DNA of 64,000 nt from Manduca sexta (lineage: Eukaryota; Arthropoda; Insecta; Lepidoptera; Sphingidae). This document shows positions 11,178 to 22,255 of the stretch, piece after piece. The notes beneath the pieces are model-generated. The model did not search any database. It was given only the letters and a program-made list of their open reading frames with translations, and had not been told where the DNA came from. The stretch covers positions 4,906,609 to 4,970,608 of the forward strand of contig NC_051126.1 in the NCBI RefSeq assembly GCF_014839805.1, in the 5' to 3' direction. Position numbers and translations under genes: made by a program. Position 1 is the stretch's first letter, and the number at the start of each line of letters is the position of its first letter.

Positions 11178-13557
11178 CGCTTCTACCAATCATATACATA
11201 AAAGTAGGTGGTACATTTTCAAATTTAATTCCTACTTCCTTCGCATAATCTTCGGTATTCATCTCGAATACGGTTTCCCAGTTGTCACGCGCGGCTGCCT
11301 TCTGTGTTCCGTATGCTGTCATCCATGCTCCAGTCATTGGGATATTATTTTCTTTGCACACCAGTCGTCTGGAATCAATAGCACAGTTTTAAACGCATAT
11401 CTACTTTATTACTTAGACTTAAAAAAATGGGAAATATTAATGAGCTATGGTGTTTCATTACCATACAAATAATCAATATTTATAGTGATAATACTGCTTT
11501 GAACTTTGTGAGATTACCCGTTAGGATTCATCCTTTCGCTGATCCATAAACTAGCTCATAACTCAGCTATGTTATAATAAAAAAAAAAATGTTTTTGATT
11601 TCCTAATTTTTTCTGTTAGAATTCCATTTGATTTGTAGATTATAATATGGCAGTACAATTAGTGCATACACCGACATCTCGTCAACATCACCGGAACTGC
11701 ACGATGATTGATGTATTGACACAACCGTAGTGATATTGCACAGTAATTACACTAGATGGCGATATACGATACTGGATTGCGATGGTAATATTTGCGCGAC
11801 GCGCAGCGTATATACCACTTCCACATAGGAACCGTCGTAGAGGCCGCGGCCGGTCAAGCGTAAAATCTGCCTCAATGGAAATCTTTCTTTACATAGAAGA
11901 ATCCAACCATCTGTTCCTCTATAACGGTGTCTACCTTTACGCCGCTAAAGTGGTGACAACCTTGAAACCGCTTAAATAAAAATCAATAGAACTGTAAGTC
12001 ATGTTACCTCACTCTGAGGAACTCTTGAGCGATACCAAGACCTCTGCATTTTGGATGAACAACAAGTCCTCTACCATTGTAGAACTTATCAAAATCGTAT
12101 TTGTCAAAAGCATTGTATTTCGCTGCCATAACGTAGTATATTTCGATAAATTTCTTCATTTCTTCAGTGTTCGGTTCCTGTAAGAATTAGACGGTTTTGT
12201 TAAGAGTTTACCTTCAAAATGTATATTTCCACTATATTTAAAATAATATTTCACATACATTTTGGTGGCTTGCAACCGTAATCTATTAATGAGTGATGGA
12301 AGTAATTGAATTGAAACTTATTAGAAGAGAGACTGGTAATTGGTAAGCAATTACATTTAGGTTTTCGGTATATTTTGATCTAACAACTGATAATTACTTT
12401 GTCCTAGAATAGACAATCTAATTAAGGCAATCGTCCATTACTAACACAACTTGACTTTTAGTCGTCCAACAATAAATGTCTAAGTTTAATTTGAACATAA
12501 ATTACAACTTCTTTTTGTAAATTAAATAAAAAATAATCATACGTAATGTGGTTTTTCTTTAGACGCATCCTCTCTGGCTTCCAAAGCTATCAGCGATGCG
12601 CCAAGTAATTCACCTCTGGTTTCAGTTTCATCGTCGGACACACAAATGGTTAAATTTTGATTTGGTTTTTCACTCCAAAATTCCTTATAAGTTTCTATTA
12701 GTTCTGCCAATGCGTCGGGTTTTTGGGGTATACCTTAAAAACATTTTATTATTTATACACTTTACATGCAGCGAAGTATATAGGCAGACTTAATACCAAA
12801 AGGGTTTTTTACCAGCTGATGTAAGTAATACAGACGTGAGCATGATAGGTACATCTACAAATTTATGCCATATACATATCACAAAAATAATTATTGACAG
12901 GCTGACAAATGAATTCATTTCACTTGTCCAATTTCTGCGTATCTCTCCGGAGATATTGTGCTCTATACAGCAATAGAAATGTTAAATTTTATAATTATAT
13001 CTATTAATTATTTATATAATAAAATTAAACTATTTATTAATGTAAATGATATTACATTACAAACGTACTTTTTCAATGGACTGTCAACTGATAAGCGGTT
13101 GCAAAAAGCCCTTTCAGAGGGAATTTAATAGGTATGAGAAAAAGGCTGTAACAGCGTGTGTGTGAGGAAGACAAACCGTCGTAATCCCACCACACCCCCA
13201 CGTATGCTCATATCTATTTGGTAAATATGATTAAAATCTTTATATATAATTTTGATGCTGATTTTACAGAATAATAAAATAAAGTCAAAAATAAAAAAAA
13301 AGTATAAGTGATAAGTCACCGTTAAGAAAAACAGTTGATATCAGATGCAGACGGCAACTAAATATGACCTGAGCATCAAATCCTAAGTAGTACTAACCTA
13401 AACTTTTGTGCAGCGACTCTTCCGGTATAAAATAGTTTATTAACAAATTCATCAACTCCTCTCTTCTGTCCTCCGTCATGGCTTCAATGCGTAATTTCAA
13501 CACTTTTCCATCCTTGGCTTTAACGGAAAAACGAGACCACACTTTAGGCTCGGACAT
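11173..13557 (-). CDS. GNAT acetyltransferase, aaNAT-like, copy B
   Basis: Exons 13398-13557, 12543-12733, 12008-12177 and 11173-11368 give 717 nt and 238 residues, with GT-AG junctions and phases 1, 0, 2. The conserved ATG at 13557 was chosen; an upstream in-frame GTG-type start is unsupported. Glu46-Glu47 (PEES) marks the probable catalytic region. Residues 162-167 are R-G-L-G-I-A, the pyrophosphate-binding loop of GNAT motif A, preceded by GRGLVVHPK. The exon 4 segment PMTGAWMTAYGTQKAA matches the C-terminal strand-helix region of insect GNATs. B has the longest exon 2 (191 nt) and the shortest intron 1 (664 nt, having lost the CRE-like block). Intron 3 contains a private insertion. Function: probable acetyl-CoA-dependent amine acetyltransferase; substrate unknown. 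Confidence 0.87.
11648..11985. mobile_element. Unclassified insertion in intron 3 of copy B
   Basis: Copies A and C pass from GATTTGTAGTTTA straight to GAAAACTGTA-type sequence before exon 3; B has about 340 bp between them. The insert is GC-richer than its surroundings (a GGCCGCGGCCGG patch near 11850). The reading frame across it looks fortuitous. I found no clear terminal repeats. Confidence 0.6.
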
Positions 13558-13606
13558 GTTTACCCAAATGAACTGCAAACAACACGAGTAATGAGGCAGT
13601 GGACAC

Positions 13607-13637
13607 TGGGGCAGTGTGTTATTATCGTCATATTATA
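13607..13637 (-). promoter_or_regulatory. Core promoter of copy B
   Basis: TATAATA starting at 13637 and initiator A at 13607, exactly 30 bp apart, followed by a 50-nt 5' UTR to the ATG. Nearly identical to the orphan promoter at 3954-3984. Confidence 0.65.
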
Positions 13638-13705
13638 TGTATTGGCTTATATAGTTCTTATCATCTAGTCAGAGGTGATAACTTAACAAAGTTAGATACT
13701 ACGAA

Positions 13706-13850
13706 TATTCCCGATGGGGTATGCAGAGGCGCAACTAGGGCATCCACTTTTACCAAGTGTGTCCCATCCTGTGATGTAATATGGAGCGACCTTATCGCCA
13801 TATCAGGCACAAATTCCAGATTCTGGGCTGATACTGAGTAGAAAAACCCA
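13706..13850 (-). mobile_element. SINE-1 fragment in the B upstream region
   Basis: Same insertion as 3742-3883, in mirror orientation. Absent upstream of A and C. Confidence 0.85.
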
Positions 13851-15259
13851 ATTGAAATTAATTAAAATAATTGACGGAGGAAAGAAAAATAGTTGTCATT
13901 AAATATTGATCGACTTTCACATCACATTAAGATGGAATAGCTCTTATGACGAAACAGAAGTTATGGCTGTGTTCTTTAGGATAAATTTTTACGTAATATA
14001 TTTAGAATTCAGTGTCGCATTTTGGAAATCACAGATGTTTAATAATGTAGAACATTTCAGCGGTTGGCAGACTAACTGACTTAATCGTAATTTTTTCGAA
14101 AAATTGAGATTAGGTTCAAAAAATGGAAAAAAAATGATTCCAAATACGAATAAAAGTCAATTTTGCAACTAATTGGCGCTTAAGTCGCCCATTATTACAA
14201 AAAGACGGATATACCCCCCTAGATGGATATGGCCTGTAGACGGAATAGGGCTCCCTGAATTTATAAAAATTTTATATTATGCATCAGTAGTCACTAACCA
14301 GAGTAATATGTTAGATTTGGAAATGCTGGCCGCCATCTTTAATATTATTATTTTAGGCTCAATTAGTTTCAACGTCGATCGTCCTGGACAAGTTTTGGAC
14401 TACAAAACGAGAGTCTAATTAATACTGGAGCCAATTTGAGTCTAGCAAGTTCTCGCAATATAAGTATATTCCGCAAGAATTTTCAGACGCGTTTATCGCG
14501 TATATATTTTAATAAGTGTATACAAATGCGACTTGCGGCAATATTTGCAAGCTCTTAAATTTGCAGAAGTCGGCTTGCCTTGCTTTACACGGTAAATGTC
14601 ACTTGCGTTAGATAACTTTTGAACCATAAAATATTCATCTTTGCGATGATGATGCCAAAGTTTTCGAAATAATTTCCAAACATATCACATCTCGTGGTGT
14701 AGTTTGTTCAAACTAATTGTGGTAAACACATTGTGGTAGACAGAGAACTGCTGTTTGATACTCCCAATGCATAGTGGTTGTATTGTTTGCAACGAATATA
14801 TGTATAAAAGACACGGAACCCGCCACTGGAAATGATCAACTTTACTCTGTCGTGTTAGTGTTATGAATCAGTAGTGTATAATCAGTGGGTAGTACGTAAA
14901 CAATTTGCGTACTCAGATTAACATTATCAAAATAATGCTATTAGATTGATGCTGAAGAACACTGCATTTTAATAGCAGAGTAATGTACTGGTAATGTAAT
15001 ATAAATATATACTACATTACTCGAATATTATTATAGTGTCGGACACATTACTAATAATTGATGTCGCTGTCAACTTGACACGGAGACATATCTTGATGAT
15101 AAACTCACTGTGTCTGCTTGATGTCTTTTTCCAAATCTTCTTCTTTTTAGTATTACTTAATATTTTAAACAAATTCAAGCTCCTAATAAAGGTTATTGCT
15201 GAGGATTGTAGGGGGAATTTGGACACTATAAATAAATTGCTAAAAAACTTAGTTCAACC

Positions 15260-15750
15260 ATAGATAAAACAAAGCTGTTTCGTCGATTTATTGCCTAGGA
15301 ACTTATTTTAAAAATTTTATTAGTAGAAATCTAGTAGGAAAATATAGAACTTGTCATGCTTTAATCTTCATTAATTAGTTTCGTCCTCTGTGCTTTATCT
15401 TACTCCAAAGTGGAATCATTGCAGTTTTCTATCACATTGCATATAAATATTTTTAAAGCAATCTATCTGATGTCCATTTCCTCTTTAGGATCTAAAATTA
15501 AAACCTCTCAAAGTATTGCTCGACTTTTGTTTCAGTCAGGACTTCTTGGTCTAAAACTGGTATGTGCCACAACTTGCCCAAGAAAGCGAAACAGTTGGTT
15601 AGATACAAGACAAAAGAAAAATACCTACATTCCGTGACGAAAGCAAAAAAAGCGTTTTTATCCTGCTCGTGATTTATTTTAATGGAAATAAAACATGATC
15701 TGATTAAATTTTATTCTTGATAAGCGTGATAATTACAAAAACCTTGATGA
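15260..15750 (-). repeat. 3' flank remnant of a lost GNAT unit (D)
   Basis: Collinear with 26010-26490 in the 3' flank of copy C (for example the GCCAAGAAAGCG-type, AGACAAAAGAAAAAT and CTGATTAAATTTTATT blocks). Homology stops near 15755 and no exon 4 follows, so the gene body has gone. Confidence 0.8.
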
Positions 15751-15989
15751 CTAACACCTCAGTGTGCCCCGTTACAGGAGAAAATTATAATATTAAAACC
15801 GCGATAAACTCTGCAAATTAGTTTTATTTTAAAAATGCCACGCTAAATTTGTATTCATATTTTTACCTACAACCAGTTTCGTAATGGACCATCTGAATGA
15901 TTTAATCTATAATCGATAATTGTAAATCGCGTTGCATTTAAATATAAAAATATTTGTTCTATTGTCATATTACAATGTTATTATTACCT

Positions 15990-16445
15990 GTTTATTCAGC
16001 TCAGAAGGGACTGTTTCGATGGTGTGGGTACATTGTTAGAATGAACAATGATCGTTTGCCGAAAACCGTCTTCTACTTTGAGATCTCGACAGGGAAACGG
16101 AAAGCTGGCGGTCAGTGGGTACTTAAGGTAAAAGGATGTCTTGAAGCCACACCTAACCTAGCAAGCAGGATAGATGCGAGCAGTTAGAAAGTGTGGTAAG
16201 TGTGAGGCTTGAATTGCGGAGTACTGCCCCGTTGGCAGAACTCGACTACAAGCGTGAACATTGCAAAACCTGCCCTAAGTTCTTCTACAACTACACTTAT
16301 AACCTCACAGGACAATTGTATTGCACCACATGTGACTGAACTTATAAGTGAAAACTTCTCCAGCCACATCCGACCTAAGACAGTAAAAGTCGCCGTCGCC
16401 GGATACGTCATGGAGGACATTATCATCATCACCTACTTAGTCACT
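15990..16445 (+). mobile_element. 3' end of an RTE-like LINE
   Basis: A degenerate plus-strand frame contains FRWCGYIVRMNNDRLPKT and GKRKAGGQ, matching the C-terminal region of lepidopteran endonuclease/reverse-transcriptase ORFs. It ends with CATCATCACC-type repeats, usual for these 3' ends. It lies where the body of unit D would have been. Confidence 0.65.
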
Positions 16446-16924
16446 TGAACAACAAAGAATTTTACTTACTTGACTAACATTTTTTATTCACATCCAAGTT
16501 TTATTAACACTTAGACTCGAGTTCTTGAATTATGAGCGCTGCTCCGTACATAAACACAGTCTGTCAATGTTGAAACCATACATTAGGTCAAATGGACGGA
16601 TTGCAGTACAGATTAGTCGAAGACAGTGAAAGTTTGGAAAGCCAAATCGTACGTATCACATATTTGTAGATCATTTATGAAAAACAAAAGCAGTAAATAG
16701 CACAAAATTTCTAGGACTGAAAATTGTTAATAACCATGCTGGAAGCCAAATATAAATAATCTCGGTAAAAAAAAAGTAAGCCTGCATATTATACTTTATA
16801 TATTGTCATCAACAGTTAGTACAGATGCTATTCTCAGTACTTACTAAGGGCCAGTCGAATCCCACTAACGATATTGCATTATATTTTAGGGTAACTTATC
16901 CAACAAAGAAATAGCACTTAAAGT
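16446..16924. other. Non-coding stretch, nothing recognised
   Basis: AT-rich sequence between two LINE remnants; no exon-like segment of the GNAT gene is detectable. Confidence 0.4.
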
Positions 16925-17205
16925 CCAAAATGCATAAGATCTATGTTCCGATTAAAATTAAATGACAGTTGCAAGCCATATTTTAAACAATACAAAATAT
17001 TAACACTGCCTAGTATTTATAGATTAGAAATTGCTGTAGTTATGAAGTCCAAACCCCAGTCGTTTCAAGCGTCTTGTTGATAATGTTCCTAAGAACAGAT
17101 GTGACAATAGCAGGTCACGTTAAAAAAGTGCTAAGACTGCTTTGACGAGTATTAGTGTCTTCTCAAGGCTCCAATCGTTTATAATAAGCTGTCTAAGGCG
17201 TTAAA
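16925..17205 (+). mobile_element. Non-LTR ORF2 C-terminal fragment
   Basis: Broken plus-strand frames resemble the region following the reverse transcriptase in insect non-LTR elements (a CKPYF...ILTLPSIYRLE-like segment). It has stops and frameshifts. Assignment is by pattern only. Confidence 0.4.
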
Positions 17206-17255
17206 GGATTTGAACAAATCAATATTAAAAAAAAAAAAAGATTTTTTTTATTGCA

Positions 17256-17580
17256 TAATAATAATATCAAACCTGTATTATATACTGTCCCACTGTTGGG
17301 CACGGGCCTCCTCTACTACTGAGAGGGATAAGGCCTTAGTCCACCACGCTGGCCTAGTGCGGATTGGTAGACTTCACACACCCTCGAAGATTCCTATAGA
17401 GAATTTCTCAGGTATGCAGGTTTCCTCACGATCTTTTCCTTCACCATTAAAGCAAGCGATAATTTACAAAGAATACACACATAAATTTTTAGAAAAGTCA
17501 GAGGTGTGTGCCCTTGGAATTTGAACCTGGAGACATTCGTCTCGGCAGTCCATTCCACAACCAACTAGGCTATCACCGCT
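17256..17580 (-). mobile_element. SINE-2 (lepidopteran tRNA-derived), near full length
   Basis: Complement contains a GTGATAGCCTAGTTGG-type A box, a GGTTCAAATTCCAAGGG-type B box and a tail ending TAATACAGGTTTGATATTAT. It is the second SINE family of the window, with eight copies. Confidence 0.9.
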
Positions 17581-17999
17581 TTTTAGTGCATAATTTGTAT
17601 TATAATTTAACAGAGTTTTTAATTGAACATTATTTATAATACTATGATGATGAACCCTAAGTGACATTTATTCTCTTTCTTTTATAATCCTAATTTACAA
17701 ACTGTGACTGACATATATTTAATTTTTTTTTATTTTCTTATGTAACAATCGTGACGTACGTATTTAAGATTTGATATTTAACATAACATGTTGTAATATA
17801 TGCTTAAAAAATAATTGTATTTTTGCATACCATCCTCTGGTTAAATATGGTTGTTCTAAAGAATCACATGTATTGGTCATCTATTTTACCCATATTTGTA
17901 AAATAAATATATCTTTACCTTTATCTTTATAATATTATAAGTACTGACTCATTCTTATCTATCAATCATTGCCTATGACTCATACGTGATGACTTTCAA
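17581..17999. other. Non-coding AT-rich stretch
   Basis: Nothing recognised apart from vague similarity of 17945-18000 to the distal GNAT 5' flank. Confidence 0.35.
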
Positions 18000-18210
18000 A
18001 GTTCGATACCAGGAATTTTGAGATTAATTCATAATAACTCGCTATCGTTGTCAAAATAGCGATACTTTTTGTGATGGTGGAAAGAAGTACTTATAGTTTT
18101 CGTTAAATATTGATCGACTTTCATATCAAATCAAGATAGAACGGCTCTTTCGACGAAATAGGAGTTACGGAGATGTGATTAAGGATATATCTTTACGTAA
18201 ACTACTCAGC
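18000..18210 (-). repeat. 5' flank remnant of lost GNAT unit (D)
   Basis: Shares AATAACTCGCTATCG, TAGTTTTCGTTAAATATTGATC and ACGAAATAGGAGTTA-like blocks with the upstream regions of A (9050-9140), B (13870-13990) and C (30440-30520). The promoter and exon 1 expected to the left are missing. Confidence 0.75.
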
Positions 18211-18625
18211 AATGACTAGGGAACAAGGGAAAGATAGTGTTTATTTTAAATTCAATATATTTTTGTCTAAGATGTTACGTCAATAGAAGCGTAATTTAAT
18301 ATTAATTTTGTAACTTAATGTACACTATAAAGAGTAAATTCGTGATAGAGGGTAATATAAAAAAAAAACTCAGGTGCAATCGACTAAGATACTGGGTAAG
18401 ATCGCATTATCATCATCGTATCGTATTATAAATATTTAATGACGATAAAATAACATTTTATCTAAAACTTGAAATTTTTCCTGTAGATACAGTTTTATCA
18501 GTATTTAAAGCAATTTAATTACTTATCACGCAAATAGTGTATGATTCACCAAAGAACTGAACATTATCTAACGTAGTGTTATGCCTACCATAACATCTAC
18601 GTACATAAGTACGAAGAAACCGTAA
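18211..18625. other. Non-coding stretch, nothing recognised
   Basis: AT-rich, without exon-like or repeat signatures. Confidence 0.35.
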
Positions 18626-18874
18626 AACACAAGGGCACACACCTCTGACTTTTCTAAAAAAAATATGTGTATTCTTTCTAAAATTATCGGTTGCTTAACG
18701 GCGAAGGACAACATCGTGGGGAAACCTGCATATCTGAGAAGTTCTGTATACAAATTTTGAGGGTATGTTAAGTCTGCCACTTGTTCAGCGTGGTGCATTA
18801 AAGCCTCATACGTTTCAGCAGTAGGGCCGTGCCCAGTAGTGGGACAGTATATAATACAGGGCTGATATTATTAT
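18626..18874 (+). mobile_element. SINE-2 fragment, tRNA-like head missing
   Basis: Starts at the GGGCACACACCTCTGAC segment after the B box and runs to the TACAGGGCTGATATTATTAT tail. Diverged from the other copies. Confidence 0.85.
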
Positions 18875-19659
18875 ATAAAAGTTATATGTTTACACAATCA
18901 TGAAATGTTAAAGTTTGTTTTACAAAGCCTTCCTTCGATATAGAATTTACAGAAAAAGGAATGTACAAACACTTTTTATAATAAATAGTAGATATTATTG
19001 CGAGCGAATAAAAATTATTTAAAATTATTCAAGAATACAGTTTCAAGTTGAATTCGTATTTAAACGGGGAAAGTGGGGACGTTTCAAAAGATTTTTATTG
19101 CTTAAAACGTTTTCGCTATTTATGAATAAAACTCCTATCACAGAATCTTGATTTACGCCCTCTTTCTCACAATTAACCTGGTGATTCTATCTTAATAGCA
19201 ATATTATTCGGGCGATAATCGTCTGACTTGTCACTTTTATCGGAGTCTGTTTTTCGTACACTGCTTTTTCGCACAAAACAAGAATTTTATTCGAAATTAA
19301 GGGTCGTGTCTTATTTCTGTTTCATGTTGTTCATATTTGATTGAATACACTTTAACACTTTTAATTTATAAAGAAGTTGCTATGAATATATATAGTAATG
19401 TTGAAGTATGCTAATATCGATAGGGGCACAACTGTCTTGTGTCTTTAAAATAATTATTTATTGTGTAATGACTTCTTAGCGGCCTCAAAATTGTACTAAA
19501 CTAAAGCTCTATATACGATTAATCCAAAAATGTTTTGGCATCCAAATTAGTGCCTGAATGCAATAAGCGAAAAATTCTCCTTTTAGAAGAAAGGGGAATC
19601 ATCAGATTAAGTTGCAATTGTTACCATTATTATTTTAATACAATAGACATTTAATATAC
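18875..19659. other. Non-coding stretch, nothing recognised
   Basis: AT-rich; no gene or named repeat found. Confidence 0.35.
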
Positions 19660-19915
19660 ATACATAACATCACGCATTTATCCCCGAAAGGGTATGCAGA
19701 GGCGCAACTAGGGCACCCACTTATCGCCAAGTATGTTCCGTCCCATGATGTGATAGGGGGCGAGCCTATCGCTATATCGGGCACAAATTCCAGACTCCGG
19801 GCTGATACTGAGCAGAAAAACCCAAATATCACTTTGCCCGACCCGGGATTCGAACACAGGACCTCAGAGCGCTATTGTACCGGTCATGCAATACAACTAC
19901 GCCACCGAGGCAGGC
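19660..19915 (-). mobile_element. SINE-1, full length with 13-bp target-site duplication
   Basis: The complement has a TGGCGTAGTTG A-box and a GTTCGAATCCCGGGTCGGG B-box region and ends GGGGATAAATGCGTGATGTTATG. It is flanked by ACATTTAATATAC at 19647-19659 and 19916-19928, a perfect duplication. This shows LINE-type target-primed insertion. Confidence 0.93.
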
Positions 19916-19943
19916 ACATTTAATATACGCATGAAATATAAAG

Positions 19944-20115
19944 AATCAGTGGCGTAAGGCCCTTATAACCCGATTCCTATCAGCTGCCCTTTATGTGGAA
20001 CTAATGTAGAACCTAATTATCATTAGAAAGATTTGGAGACCGCATTCGTGCGTATAAGTATCTACATGTTGTGTCGGGTTCCTTCTGGTTAAATTTCTCC
20101 TTTCGCCACAATAAG
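19944..20115. mobile_element. MITE related to 9910-10068, degenerate
   Basis: Left end CAGTGGCGTAAGGCCC and the ATAACCCGATTCCTATC block match the reverse complement of 10010-10068. The right end (TTTCGCCAC) is decayed. Confidence 0.6.
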
Positions 20116-20170
20116 GAAGTAATTATTAGTGGATAATTTATATGCTATATTTAGCAATTAATTCGTTCTA

Positions 20171-20325
20171 AAGGCATTAAATTGAGTAAAACACAACTGA
20201 TCAGTGTTTTAATGAATATTTAACAATTAGAAAATGTGAATATTCATATGAAGGCATTAAATGAAGTACAATGCAACTGTTCAGTGTTTTAGTGAATATT
20301 TAACAATTATAAAATGTTACTGCTC
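20171..20325. repeat. Tandem duplication of an 80-bp unit
   Basis: Units at 20171-20250 and 20251-20325 both start AAGGCATTAAAT and contain CAGTGTTTTA(A/G)TGAATATTT; about ten differences have accumulated. Confidence 0.85.
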
Positions 20326-20559
20326 ATATTTGGAAACACATAAATATATATGGCACAATTAACGGAAAAATTTCGACTAAAACAAGTGCGGTCATGCGCG
20401 ACATTCGGGCATAATGGATGACAAAGTAACTTTTCTCGCAAACAGAATTTTTAACGTCGCTCCGCCATTCATAGCGATCCGCTTAATTTCAAGAACTTAA
20501 TGGCAGTTGACATAATATTTTGTTTATTTATGACTAAATAACTGAACATTGATAATTCC

Positions 20560-20740
20560 GACTGTCTCGGAGGAATAGTGTTATTGTGTACTTGGTAACC
20601 CTTGCAGAAGTCACGGGTTCGACCCCAGGTCGGGCATTAATATTATTTTTTCTTAGCGATATACGTTCGGACCATGGAATTGTATAGTATCAATAGGCCT
20701 CCCTAGGCCTATAGCCATTGTCCAATGTTAGGGAACATAG
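20560..20740 (+). mobile_element. Degenerate tRNA-like SINE head
   Basis: A B-box-like GGGTTCGACCCC followed by GGTCGGGCA resembles the SINE-1 head, but the body differs (ACCATGGAATTGT and AGGCCTATAGCC). Not a functional tRNA: stems do not pair consistently. Confidence 0.5.
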
Positions 20741-20929
20741 CTAGCTAAATATGTAGAGTGACACGTCTGCAATCCTCTGAAAAGAAAAAAGCGTAATGTT
20801 TTGTACGTTATGTACGAAATTTTGGAAAACTTTACAACTTTAAAATCTGTAACGTGGCACGCCGTAATGCTAATTGGAGTAATCTATCTAGTTTTTAACG
20901 AACTAAATCACAAAATGTTTGCTTTTAGG

Positions 20930-21180
20930 GTATTTTTTTATTGCTTTGTATGACGAGACGAGCTTGCCGTTCGCCTCATGGTAAACGATACGACCATAAA
21001 CAGAAACAACATCAATACTATAGATTTACAAAGTATTGTTCGGTATTCCACTGCGCTCGCCATCCTGAGACAAGAGATGTCTTATTATGTCCTGTAGTTA
21101 CACTGGCTGCAATGTCCTTCAAACCGGAATACAACAATGACCACTCAGTCTACTACTACTACTACTACTACTGTATCTCT
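20930..21180 (+). repeat. Dispersed lepidopteran repeat (family 3), (TAC)n end
   Basis: Matches the reverse complement of 41035-41285: both carry GAGACGAGCTTGCCGTTC and TTCGGTATTCCACTG-type blocks. It ends with a (CTA)n microsatellite near 21150-21172. The reading frame through it is incidental. Confidence 0.75.
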
Positions 21181-21789
21181 GAATAATATAGATTAATTAG
21201 ACCATAAAATACCTACTAATTGGAAATTATCTATAATTTAATAACTTACTATAAACACGTATTTTTCAATCATTATTGTTGTTTTTCTTATAATTGGCAG
21301 TGTGTAACAAAGGAACTATATCTTTGAAATACTCTTCTTTTCCATTACCCCTGTTTATTTAATACCTGTATAATTTATAAGAATATTTAAAGAGGCGGTG
21401 GAGGTCTTTTAACGTTCCTTTATAATATGGCAGTGCTAAAGAATAAATAATTCACCCCCTTGCATATTTAATACTTTATACAAAAAATGTAGATAAGGCA
21501 TACATTACTACTAAAATTTCAGTTTTATTCTTTCTCTGAACATAGTGTAGTATAAATATATACTCGTGATAAATATTCATACTAATGATCGAGTATTAGC
21601 CTCAACCTTTGATCTTATGCATGAAAGGTCACACGTCGAAATGTCGAGCTAAACACTATCGGAAATGAGTAACCGAACGGGTCATATAATTTGATTTGGC
21701 TAGGATTGATTAAATTTTACCTGGTGTATAAAATATTTCAGTATTCATATTTTAATTATATTAATATAGTATTATATTATTTCGCAGAA

Positions 21790-21880
21790 CTGATGGCCGA
21801 TGGGGCAAGAAGGTTCTGGAGTGCAGGCCACGAACTGGCAAGCGCAGCGTCGGACGTCCACCCACGATAGATGTATAGAT
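21790..21880 (+). mobile_element. LINE C-terminal fragment
   Basis: Encodes RRTDGRWGKKVLECRP followed by RTGKRSVGRPPT, a strongly recognisable stretch of lepidopteran non-LTR ORF2 C termini. Only about 90 bp remain. Confidence 0.7.
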
Positions 21881-21936
21881 GTAACAATATTAACTGTGCA
21901 TTATTAAATAGTGTTTTAACGAATTAAAATATGATA

Positions 21937-22255
21937 AGCGACGACAGCCTAGTTGGGAGTGGAATGGATTGTGGAGAAGAATGTCAGCAGGTTCAAAACC
22001 AAGAGCACACATCTCTGACTTTTCTAAAATGATGTGTGTTTTCTTTGTGAATTGTCACCTTATTTAAAGGTGAAGGAAAACATCGTGAGGAAACCTGCAC
22101 ACCTGAGAAATTCTCTATTGGAATTTTGAGAGTGCGTGAAGTCTACCAATCCGCACTAGGCCAGCGTGGTGGACCAAGGCCTAACGTCTCCCAGTTGTAG
22201 AGGAGGCCCGTGCCCAACAGTTGGAAAGTACAAATACAGGGCTGATATTTTTATT
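21937..22255 (+). mobile_element. SINE-2, near full length
   Basis: A box (ACAGCCTAGTTGG), B-box region (CAGGTTCAAAACC) and GGGCTGATATTTTTATT tail are all present. Confidence 0.9.

Larger units (their letters stand above)
13085..15380 (-). repeat. Right arm of inverted segmental duplication
   Basis: Minus-strand match to 541-4520. It covers the start of intron 1 and exon 1 of copy B, the promoter, 5' flank and the beginning of lost unit D. This arm is the native location, since it is continuous with gene B. Confidence 0.85.

Noticed and set aside
11782..11979. Plus-strand 65-codon frame within gene B
   Set aside because: It lies in the private intron-3 insertion on the antisense strand and resembles no protein.
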